Source: JBMNNU01 sp050942695 (lineage in GTDB: Bacteria > Chloroflexota > UBA6077). Taken from it: a stretch of DNA of 12,478 bases. The translations under genes were made by a program, and so were the position numbers. Position 1 is the stretch's first letter; each line of letters starts with the position of its first letter. Location of the stretch: assembly GCA_050942695.1 (NCBI GenBank), contig JBMNNU010000084.1, positions 1 through 12,478 on the forward strand, read 5' to 3'. Below the pieces are notes generated by a model. That model had not been told where the DNA came from. It made no database searches and saw only the letters and a program-made list of their open reading frames with translations. This document shows positions 1 to 5,921 of the stretch, one piece after another.

Positions 1-1
1 C

Positions 2-1087
2 TGCTGGTTTGGAGAGGGACACGAGCGGAAGCTGTTCAAGCCTCGCAAACCCGACGATGCCTCTAACCCATCCTGGTGCCACGTAGGCTCCGGCGTGAAC
101 GTCTCATCGGAGGAGATCGCCTTCCGCACTATGGAAGGCTACGCCAGGATCGCTCAGACCGACTCAGTAGCAGCTCCATCTCTTACTCACCTTAGAGGGG
201 TGCCGGTCTCGGGTGGCTCCCCTCAGGAGTTGCTGGCTGCGATACGGGCCAACGAGATCGCCCGTTCGGCCCTTCGGCAGTCTGGACGCCCAGGCATGCC
301 CATCCTCAACCTTAACTCCACGGCGGGCTCAGCCATCGCCACCATCGGCTCCAGCACATCCGCCTTCGGCATCCGCCCCTCGGATGGGTGGTTGGTTGGT
401 TTTCTGGCTGAGATGAAGGTGGACTACGGGGCACTGGTGAAGACCGCTTACCTGACCAGTTGGGGCGGTTCGGTGGCCTCCCAGAGTGCGCCGATCCTGG
501 GCGGATACTGTGGCGGGCCAGCGGGGGTGGCTGTCGCCAACGTCGCCTACATCATCGCTGGCATCCTGGTTCTTCGCGGTTCTTACCAGCTTACATTCCC
601 AATGGATGTAGCCTATTCCTGTTCCACATCCCGCGGGGTTCTCTGGGCGGTAGGCGCCAGCAGCCAGGCTATCAGTCGCCACATCTCCTACCCGGTGCTC
701 AGCCTCGGCTACGTGGCCGGTGGTCCGATGACGCCCAACTACTTCTACGAAGCCAGCGCCTATCTGTTGACTGCGGTCTCATCCGGCTCTTCGGTGCAGA
801 CACCTATTCCAGCCAAAGCGCTCAAGGTGGATCACCAGACGCCGCTCGAGATGCAGTTCAGTGCAGAGGTTATCGGGAACGCCCACAGGATCTCTCGGGC
901 GGAAGCAAACGAGATAGTGAAGCGGCTACTGCAGCAGTACGAGGAGGAGCTTCCATCTCCTCCTGCCGGCAAACGTTACCAGGACTGCTTCGACGTGGAA
1001 ACCAGTTACCCCACTAGGGAGTACCTGGAGATGTATCGGGAGATGAAGACCAAGGTAGCAGGTTTTGGTGTTCCACTGGAGGCATAA
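2..1087 (+). CDS. MtmB-family methylamine:corrinoid methyltransferase, non-pyrrolysine (5' partial)
   Basis: The gene begins outside the window; the frame is open from base 2 to a TAA at 1085-1087, giving the C-terminal 361 residues. Compared from memory with Methanosarcina MtmB (458 aa, a TIM barrel that transfers a methyl group from monomethylamine to a corrinoid protein), the fragment aligns almost without gaps. Shared landmarks are GRPGM (284-298), PILGGYCGG matching PIFGGYAGG, and the C-terminal PPAGKRYQDCFDVET matching APAGKTFQECYDVKT. About 100 N-terminal residues should lie upstream. The residue aligned with pyrrolysine 202 is leucine (CTC, 305-307), with no in-frame TAG anywhere visible. 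Glu229, Glu259 and Gln333 align with Leu, Gln and Leu; Tyr335 aligns with Tyr. Family membership is therefore clear, but the archaeal catalytic chemistry is not conserved and the substrate is unknown. The corrinoid-protein gene follows 144 bases downstream on the same strand, as expected for a functional pair. Confidence 0.88.
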   Translation, partial: CWFGEGHERKLFKPRKPDDASNPSWCHVGSGVNVSSEEIAFRTMEGYARIAQTDSVAAPSLTHLRGVPVSGGSPQELLAAIRANEIARSALRQSGRPGMPILNLNSTAGSAIATIGSSTSAFGIRPSDGWLVGFLAEMKVDYGALVKTAYLTSWGGSVASQSAPILGGYCGGPAGVAVANVAYIIAGILVLRGSYQLTFPMDVAYSCSTSRGVLWAVGASSQAISRHISYPVLSLGYVAGGPMTPNYFYEASAYLLTAVSSGSSVQTPIPAKALKVDHQTPLEMQFSAEVIGNAHRISRAEANEIVKRLLQQYEEELPSPPAGKRYQDCFDVETSYPTREYLEMYREMKTKVAGFGVPLEA

Positions 1088-1134
1088 GCAGATGGCCTAA
1101 GATAGCCTGCCCTTCGTCTCCACCGGACTCTTAT

Positions 1135-1164
1135 TCGTCACCTCCGCTTGCGCGGGAATGACGA
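1135..1164. repeat. Imperfect hairpin between methyltransferase and corrinoid-protein genes
   Basis: Arms 1135-1147 and 1152-1164 pair over 13 positions with two C/A mismatches and one G-U pair, around a TTGC loop. The right arm, GCGGGAATGACGA, resembles dispersed bacterial elements built on GTCATTCCCGC. It is probably a decayed intergenic repeat. It has no T-run, so it is weak as an intrinsic terminator, though it could adjust the ratio of the two flanking genes' transcripts. Confidence 0.45.
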
Positions 1165-1231
1165 TGTGTAAAGCGCTTAGTAAAGAAACAGTAAGTAATT
1201 GTAGATAGATCGCAAGGGAGTAGGCGATATC

Positions 1232-1888
1232 ATGGAGAAGGCTGAACTGATCAAGGGGCTATATGCGTCAGTAGTGAATCTGGACAGAGCTAAAGCCATG
1301 CGGTTGGCGCAAGAAGCGGTTGAGGGAGAATTCGACATCGCCGAGGCCATAGAGAAAGGGATGTCCCCCGCGATGGAGGAGGTCGGCCGCCTCTTCCAGA
1401 GTGGAGAGATGTTTCTGCCCGAGCTTCAGATGTCGGCGGACGTCTTCCAGGCGGCTATGAACATCATGCAGCCGAAGCTTATCGCCTCGCATAGGGAGGT
1501 GAAGGCGCCGGGCAGGGTGCTGGTGGGAACGGTAAAGGGCGACCTTCACGCTATCGGGAAAGATCTGGTGGCCATCATGCTGAAGACCGCGGGGTTCGAG
1601 GTTTTCGATGCTGGCGTCGACGTTCCGACCTTCACATTCCTGGAGCAGGCACAGAAATACCAGGTCGACATCATCGCGCTATCAGCTTTGCTCACAACCA
1701 CCATGCCTCGCCAGCGAGAGGTCATAGAAGCGCTGGAGACTCAGGGGGAAAGGCCCAAGTACAGAGTTTTAGTAGGCGGCGGCCCCGTCAACCAGCAGTG
1801 GGCCGACCAAATAGGGGCCGATGGATACGGCCCAACCGCCAACGACGCTGTGGCTCTCGCCAGGCGACTGTGTGGAGTTACTCCCTAA
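1232..1888 (+). CDS. Cobalamin-binding corrinoid protein of methyltransferase system (MtmC/MttC type)
   Basis: This 218-residue protein carries cobalamin as a methyl carrier between a substrate methyltransferase and a second methyltransferase acting on an acceptor such as tetrahydrofolate or coenzyme M. Residues about 1-85 form the helical cap domain (KGMSPAMEEVGRLFQSGEMF and the following FLPEL). Residues about 93-213 form the B12-binding Rossmann domain. The motif DLHAIG (104-109) gives the DxHxxG signature with His106 as the lower axial cobalt ligand. SALLT (151-155) and the glycine-rich GGG (182-184) are the other B12-site landmarks. The length equals that of MtmC/MttC proteins. The start is ATG 1232, preceded by AAGGGAG at 1214-1220, a somewhat long spacing. 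Being next to the MtmB homologue makes that enzyme the likely partner. Which methylamine-type subfamily it belongs to cannot be told from the sequence alone. Confidence 0.93.
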   Translation: MEKAELIKGLYASVVNLDRAKAMRLAQEAVEGEFDIAEAIEKGMSPAMEEVGRLFQSGEMFLPELQMSADVFQAAMNIMQPKLIASHREVKAPGRVLVGTVKGDLHAIGKDLVAIMLKTAGFEVFDAGVDVPTFTFLEQAQKYQVDIIALSALLTTTMPRQREVIEALETQGERPKYRVLVGGGPVNQQWADQIGADGYGPTANDAVALARRLCGVTP

Positions 1889-1926
1889 AGTCTGAGCGCA
1901 ACGACTCCGAGTGGCTCAAGCACACC

Positions 1927-1989
1927 GAGTCCCCTCTCCCACTGCGGTGGGAGAGGGGACTCCTCTCCCCTCCCCGTTGCGGGGAGGGG
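1927..1989. repeat. Two adjacent GC-rich hairpins between convergent genes
   Basis: Hairpin A is a perfect 16-bp stem (1927-1942 with 1947-1962, loop TGCG; left arm GAGTCCCCTCTCCCAC). Hairpin B is a perfect 10-bp stem (1967-1976 with 1980-1989, loop TTG; left arm CCCCTCCCCG). They sit between the convergent corrinoid-protein gene and the Lon-family gene, so transcripts from both sides run into them. No T-run follows on either strand, so simple intrinsic termination is not supported. Hairpin A shares GGGAGAGGGGACT with the element at 10384-10404, which points to a dispersed repeat family. The stretch from about 2002 to 2037 is a pyrimidine-rich low-complexity tract with repeated TCCCC units. 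Confidence 0.7.
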
Positions 1990-2037
1990 CAGGGGGTGGG
2001 GTCCGTCTCCTTGTCCCCTTCTCCCCGTTTCCCCGTC

Positions 2038-4554
2038 TCACCTATTCTTAGCCGCTTGGTCCTCGGGCCGAGGCTTCCCGACACCGGCTTCCTTTCCCAT
2101 CTCGCCGCCGAACTCCTTCAGCTTCTGGGCATACTCTCGCAGCCTGGCATCCACCATCTGGTGTACGGTACCCTGTGGGTAGGTGCCATCCGGGAGCTGC
2201 TCCCCCGCCCGGACGCCAGTTAGCAGTTCGATCCCCTCGTCGACGGTGCGAACCGACCAGAGATGGAATTTGCCATCCCGGACGGCCTGGACAACCTCGT
2301 CTTTCAGCATCAGGTTCTTGATGTTTGCCTCGGGGATGATGACACCCTGCTCACCGGTTAGCCCCTTGGCTTTGCACACCTCGTAGAAGCCCTCAACCTT
2401 GCGAGTGACACCCCCTACTGCCTGTACTTCACCCTTCTGATTTACCGAACCGGTAACCGCGATACCCTGCTTTAACGGCAACCCAGACAGGGCGGAGAGT
2501 AGGGCGTATAGCTCGGTGGAGGAGGCGCTGTCCCCATCCACCTCGCTGTACATCTGCTCGAAGGTCAGGGTGGCCGAAAGGGCCAAGGGGTAGTCCTGGG
2601 CATACTTGCCCGAAAGATACCCGGAGAGGATCATCACTCCCTTTGAGTGTATAGGGCCAGACAGCTTGATCTCCCGCTCGATGTTTACGACGCCATGCCC
2701 TCCGAGGGAGGTTCGAGCGGTTATGCGGGAGGGCCTTCCGAAGGAGTAATCTCCCAGGTCTGATACCGAGAGGCCGTTCACCTGAGCATCTTTCACCCCC
2801 TCAGTATCGATCATAATAGTGCCGTCTTCGATATACTCCTGGATCTTCTCTTCGATCAGGTTGGAGCGATACTCCTTGTGCTCTATCGCCTTCTCCACAT
2901 CTTCCGCCATGACCAGGTCGTGGCCGTTCTTGCCCGCCCAGAAGCTAGCCTCCACCACCATGTCGGCTATATCTGCCAGCCGGGTAGTCAGCTTGCTTTG
3001 ATCCTCCACCAGGCGGACACCGTACTCCACCATTTTCGCAACGCCACTTCTATGGAAATGGCGAAGCCCTTTCTCCCGCACCTGCCGACTGATAAACCAG
3101 GTGTATCTCTGGATGTGGCTGTCGGAGCGATCCATGTCAGGCCCGAAATCGGCTTTGACCTTGAACAGCTTGCGGAAGTCCTCATCCAGGTGGTAGAGCA
3201 GATAGTAGATATATGGGTCCCCCACCATCACCACTTTGCAAAGCAGGGGTATCGGCTCAGGCCGTAGCGTAGCGGCAGGGATAGGGCTGTACTGCTCCCC
3301 GATATTTTCGATCCTCAGCTCCCTGGTCTCCAGAGTCCTCTTCAAAGCGTCCCATGCCAGGGGGCTGGTGAGCACGTCCAGCGCATCCACCAGTAGGTAA
3401 CCGCCGTTAGCCCTATGAAGAGCCCCCGCCTTTATCTGCAGAAAATCGGTGGACATGGCGCCCAGGCGGGCTTGGTAGTCCAGGCGCCCCATCAGGTTGT
3501 AGTAGGTCGGATTATGCTCCTCGATCACAGGTGCGCCGTGAGTCTGGCTGTTGTCCACCACCACGTTCACCTTATAACGGGAGAGGTGCTCCTCCCGAGA
3601 TGCCCCCTGGAGCTCCGCAAGGGCGCCTGGAAGCCTCTGCTCCTGTTGAGGGCTGACACGGAAGTCATCCAGATGTTCGGGGATATCCTCTTGCACCTTG
3701 GACAGATAGTCCAGCACATCCGGGAAGTCACGATATCTGTGCCGGAGATCTTCGAACAGATGCCCCACAGCGAAGAGAGCTACCTCTTCTTCCAGTTGCC
3801 GCAGCCGTTCGGTTGCGTCCTTTTCAAGTTTGCGCCCTTCGTGGAGTGCCTGCTCCAACTGGCGTCGCAGCTCATCCCCTTTCTTCTCCAAATTCGCCTT
3901 CTGCTCTGATGGCAGATTCTCGTACTCCTCAGCCGAAAGCGGCCGGCCTTCGACGATTGGCACCGTGATGATGCCCGCCGGTGTTAGCTCGATCGAGAAC
4001 CCTTGATCGCGAGCGATTTCCTGCAACTGTGTGTAGATTGCCTGCTGCTGCTGGTGCAGCCTCGTGAGCACATCGTTGCGCCGCCGCTCGTAGTCTTCGC
4101 TTTCGAACGCCCTGGGGATCTCGCGGCGAGCAGCCTCCAGCATATCTTCCATGTCCCGAGCTAGCTCGCTCCCTTTGCCTGCTGGAAGGCGGATCGCTTT
4201 AGGCCGGTATGGGTCCGCAAAGTTGTGTACGTACACCCAGTCATCGGGCACCGGTAGAGACTCGGCTGCCCTCTTCATATAGCTGTGAGCAGTGGTGCTC
4301 CGACCTGTGCCCGATGGCCCCGACACAAAGACGTTGAACCCACTGCTGTCAATCTCCATCCCAAATTCCAAGGCGCTCACCGCTCGCTCCTGCCCAACGG
4401 TGCCCTGGAGCGATTCCACTGCCTCGGTTGTCTCGAAGGGGAGTTCTACTGGGTCGAATCTCCAGCGGAGGCGGTCCGGCGGCACCGCCAGTTTATCCTC
4501 CAGCCTCAGCAGCCTCAGCTTCTCTTTAGGTCGTGCATTCCTAGCGACAGCCAT
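2038..4554 (-). CDS. Lon-family AAA+ protease lacking the Lon N-domain (LonB/YcbZ-like)
   Basis: This 838-residue protein is an ATP-dependent serine protease of the group that joins an AAA_32-type ATPase to a Lon proteolytic domain. The Walker A loop is GPSGTGRST (79-87), with Arg85 where Lys is usual; I recall Arg as common in this subfamily. Residues about 130-330 form a charged, probably coiled-coil insertion. A Walker B-like segment GGYLLVD ends at Asp390. The protease domain occupies about 590-780: DGDSASS places the nucleophile at Ser676 and GGVTRK places the catalytic lysine at Lys719. The 43-residue separation equals that of Ser679 and Lys722 in E. coli Lon, so the dyad looks intact. 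There is no substrate-binding Lon N-domain and no membrane segment, unlike archaeal LonB. The start at 4554 (ATG) is supported by AGGAGG four bases upstream. It is transcribed divergently from the small gene at 4783 and convergently to the corrinoid-protein gene. The role is probably protein quality control; the substrate is unknown. Confidence 0.93.
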   Translation of the reverse strand: MAVARNARPKEKLRLLRLEDKLAVPPDRLRWRFDPVELPFETTEAVESLQGTVGQERAVSALEFGMEIDSSGFNVFVSGPSGTGRSTTAHSYMKRAAESLPVPDDWVYVHNFADPYRPKAIRLPAGKGSELARDMEDMLEAARREIPRAFESEDYERRRNDVLTRLHQQQQAIYTQLQEIARDQGFSIELTPAGIITVPIVEGRPLSAEEYENLPSEQKANLEKKGDELRRQLEQALHEGRKLEKDATERLRQLEEEVALFAVGHLFEDLRHRYRDFPDVLDYLSKVQEDIPEHLDDFRVSPQQEQRLPGALAELQGASREEHLSRYKVNVVVDNSQTHGAPVIEEHNPTYYNLMGRLDYQARLGAMSTDFLQIKAGALHRANGGYLLVDALDVLTSPLAWDALKRTLETRELRIENIGEQYSPIPAATLRPEPIPLLCKVVMVGDPYIYYLLYHLDEDFRKLFKVKADFGPDMDRSDSHIQRYTWFISRQVREKGLRHFHRSGVAKMVEYGVRLVEDQSKLTTRLADIADMVVEASFWAGKNGHDLVMAEDVEKAIEHKEYRSNLIEEKIQEYIEDGTIMIDTEGVKDAQVNGLSVSDLGDYSFGRPSRITARTSLGGHGVVNIEREIKLSGPIHSKGVMILSGYLSGKYAQDYPLALSATLTFEQMYSEVDGDSASSTELYALLSALSGLPLKQGIAVTGSVNQKGEVQAVGGVTRKVEGFYEVCKAKGLTGEQGVIIPEANIKNLMLKDEVVQAVRDGKFHLWSVRTVDEGIELLTGVRAGEQLPDGTYPQGTVHQMVDARLREYAQKLKEFGGEMGKEAGVGKPRPEDQAAKNR

Positions 4555-4597
4555 GATCCCTCCTCGATCCCTTCCTCCGCAGCCTCGGGCCCGGCTT

Positions 4598-4617
4598 GCC
4601 GGCCACCCTTGGCCGGC
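4598..4617. repeat. GGCCGGC inverted repeat upstream of the Lon-family gene
   Basis: A perfect 7-bp stem GCCGGCC/GGCCGGC with a 6-base loop lies 44 bases upstream of the protease start codon. It would fall in that gene's 5' leader or promoter region. A related GGCCGGC hairpin lies at 9462-9483, so this may be a dispersed GC-rich element rather than a specific operator. Confidence 0.4.
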
Positions 4618-4663
4618 GGCCCCTCCGGCCTCTGAAGATTAGGCCGGCGTGGCTGTGGGGAGC

Positions 4664-4702
4664 AGGGGGCAAGAGATGTGCCTGGCACGCCTTTTGCCCC
4701 CT
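4664..4702 (+). promoter_or_regulatory. Hairpin containing a sigma-54-type -24/-12 sequence
   Basis: On the plus strand, TGGCACG (4683-4689), four bases, then TTGC (4694-4697) matches the sigma-54 core with canonical spacing: ten bases lie between the GG at 4684-4685 and the GC at 4696-4697. The predicted start near 4709 would serve the small gene at 4783. The same DNA folds into a long imperfect hairpin: 4664-4675 pairs with 4691-4702 over 12 bp (one G-U), then one mismatch, one wobble pair, and GTGC (4678-4681) with GCAC (4685-4688). An AT-rich stretch follows at 4703-4720. Other readings are a terminator-like or attenuator structure, or a protein-binding palindrome (GTGCC-T-GGCAC). Function is inference; whether this genome encodes RpoN is not known. 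Confidence 0.4.
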
Positions 4703-4782
4703 TTATATTAGATTTTCAATCGCACTCCCTTTGTCGCTTGGCAGTAGGGTTTTTGCATCTAATGATGGAGGAATACAGAGAG

Positions 4783-5076
4783 ATGATGTATTTCGTCAGG
4801 ACAGAAGTCCGAGGTGGAAATGTCGATCAGTTGGCTCAAAAGATCGTCAATCGTGAGATCCCCCCCGTCCGGGGCAATATCGTCTATGTGACCAAGGACG
4901 GTCGCACCGGATACAACCTTGTTGAGGCGGAAAGCGAAAGTCAGGCCAGGGGAATGTTCTCCCAATATCAGGGTTACGTAGACGTAGTAGAGGTTGTTCC
5001 TATCGAGTCGATGGGCCAGTTCATTGAGAGGTGGAAAGCCCAGCATGGCATAACAGGCCAGGCCAAAGCGGCATGA
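4783..5076 (+). CDS. Small protein of unknown function, possible dimeric alpha/beta-barrel
   Basis: The product has about 97 residues. I chose ATG 4783 (MMYFVRTEVRGGN) because GGAGG lies at 4767-4771 and because homologous-looking small barrel proteins begin directly with a hydrophobic strand. In-frame ATGs at 4678, 4762 and 4765 would add residues that do not resemble conserved sequence. The predicted order is beta strand (MYFVRTEV), helix (NVDQLAQKIVNR), strand (GNIVYVTKDG), strand with a YNLVEAES segment, helix (SQARGMFSQY), strand (VDVVEVVPIES), and a C-terminal helix. This resembles small ferredoxin-like or muconolactone-isomerase-like dimeric barrel families. I do not recognise a specific family or catalytic residues. 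It is soluble, with no signal peptide. It is divergent from the Lon-family protease and has 276 non-coding bases after it, so it is probably a single-gene transcript. Confidence 0.75.
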   Translation: MMYFVRTEVRGGNVDQLAQKIVNREIPPVRGNIVYVTKDGRTGYNLVEAESESQARGMFSQYQGYVDVVEVVPIESMGQFIERWKAQHGITGQAKAA

Positions 5077-5340
5077 ATAAGCTGATACCATTAGCTTCCA
5101 GCTTTCTAACCTCTACATAAATAACAGAGGGCGACCCAGAGGAGTGTAAATCGATTCTGGCGACGCCATCAGCACCTCAAGCATTGCCATTCTGAGGCAG
5201 CTCAGGATAGTAGACCTGACGAAAGCCGCGTCGAAGCGTTAGCGCTACCCATGCTATAGAAGTATTCCAGGTTGTGTTCAAGGGTGCAGCCAGCGGACAT
5301 TAAACGATTGAAAGCTGAGAGCCAGCTATAACGGTTCATA
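5077..5340. other. Non-coding gap, mostly featureless
   Basis: No convincing coding sequence is seen in this gap. A short hairpin with an 8-bp stem (5189-5196 with 5201-5208, loop GCAG, one wobble pair) is the only clear structure. It may be the remnant of a dispersed element, since the flanking TTCTGAG/CTCAGGA motif is typical of such repeats. A CTGA-containing stretch at 5311-5326 resembles tracts found before other genes in this window. TATAAC near 5327 resembles a -10 box, but no -35 element sits at proper spacing, so no promoter is called. Confidence 0.5.
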
Positions 5341-5347
5341 AAGGAGG
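5341..5347 (+). promoter_or_regulatory. Ribosome binding site fixing a GTG start for the GreA-family gene
   Basis: AAGGAGG lies five bases before GTG 5353 and 14 bases before the in-frame ATG 5362. The spacing favours the GTG start. Confidence 0.75.
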
Positions 5348-5352
5348 GGATT

Positions 5353-5832
5353 GTGGCAACCATGGGAGAGGCCGAGCGGATTTTGACTCCTTCCGGTTAT
5401 GCGAGACTTATGGCGGAATTGGACTACCTGCGCACGGTACGACGCCAGGAGGTATCTGAACGACTCAAATCAGCCCGAGAGGTGGGAGTTTGGGACAGCC
5501 CTGAGTATCAGGCCGCCCGCGAAGAGCAATCCTTTGTAGAGGGGAGAATCGCCACGCTGGAAAGGCTGCTGGCTAAGGCCGAGGTTGTCGAAATCACCCC
5601 AACTACCGCCTGGCCGACTGTCGAGATTGGCTCCACGGTAGTCCTCCGAGACGAGGAGGGTGAAATCGAACAATACGACATCGTAGGGGCGATGGAGTCC
5701 CAACCCAGTGAGGGGCGCATCTCCAACCAGTCCCCTGTAGGAAGGGCTGTACTCGGCCATCGGCCGGGGGAAACGGTGGAGGTCGAAACTCCCATGGGTA
5801 CGAGGCGACTCACCATAGTTGAGATTCATTAG
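5353..5832 (+). CDS. GreA/GreB-family transcription elongation factor
   Basis: This 159-residue protein is of the family that inserts a coiled coil into the RNA polymerase secondary channel to stimulate cleavage of backtracked RNA. Residues about 10-80 form the N-terminal coiled coil (LTPSGYARLMAELDYL through EYQAAREEQSFVEGRIATLE). Residues about 88-158 form the FKBP-like C-terminal domain with the signature GRISNQSPVGRAVLG (121-135). Length is normal for GreA. The tip is unusual: E. coli GreA has GDLKENAEY with the Mg-coordinating Asp41 and Glu44, while here the segment is GVWDSPEY (45-52), one residue shorter and with only Asp48 near the functional position. The start is GTG 5353, set by a strong ribosome binding site. 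The next gene begins 89 bases downstream on the same strand. Whether this copy stimulates cleavage or acts as an inhibitor-like paralogue cannot be decided here. Confidence 0.9.
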   Translation: MATMGEAERILTPSGYARLMAELDYLRTVRRQEVSERLKSAREVGVWDSPEYQAAREEQSFVEGRIATLERLLAKAEVVEITPTTAWPTVEIGSTVVLRDEEGEIEQYDIVGAMESQPSEGRISNQSPVGRAVLGHRPGETVEVETPMGTRRLTIVEIH

Positions 5833-5835
5833 CGA

Positions 5836-5891
5836 TCAGCCTTCAGCTCTCAGCCATCAGCTAACAGTACTGCCAATAAGCTGAAGGCTGA
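5836..5891 (+). repeat. Inverted repeat between the GreA-family and dehydrogenase genes
   Basis: A perfect 13-bp pair, TCAGCCTTCAGCT (5836-5848) and AGCTGAAGGCTGA (5879-5891), encloses a 30-base loop four bases after the upstream stop codon. The region continues with CTGAAAG-type repeats up to 5908, just before the next gene's ribosome binding site. No T-run follows, so it is more likely a low-complexity repeat or RNA structural element than an intrinsic terminator. Confidence 0.6.
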
Positions 5892-5921
5892 CGGCTGAAA
5901 GCTGAAAGCCCTGGAGGGATT

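Noticed and set aside
1927..1989. Classical intrinsic bidirectional terminator between the convergent genes
   Set aside because: The stems are strong but neither strand has a T-run after them; listed as hairpin repeats instead.
1798..2223. Open frame spanning the corrinoid-protein end, the hairpins and the Lon-family 3' end
   Set aside because: It overlaps two real genes and translates the GC-rich repeats; composition is not protein-like.
3415..3909. Open frame on the plus strand opposite the Lon-family gene (and others at 2878-3267 and 4292-4642)
   Set aside because: They lie wholly or mostly within a clearly coding gene on the opposite strand and their translations show no family pattern.
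4678..4782. N-terminal extension of the small protein from ATG 4678
   Set aside because: This start lies inside the hairpin/sigma-54-like element, and the added residues resemble no conserved sequence. GGAGG at 4767-4771 supports 4783.
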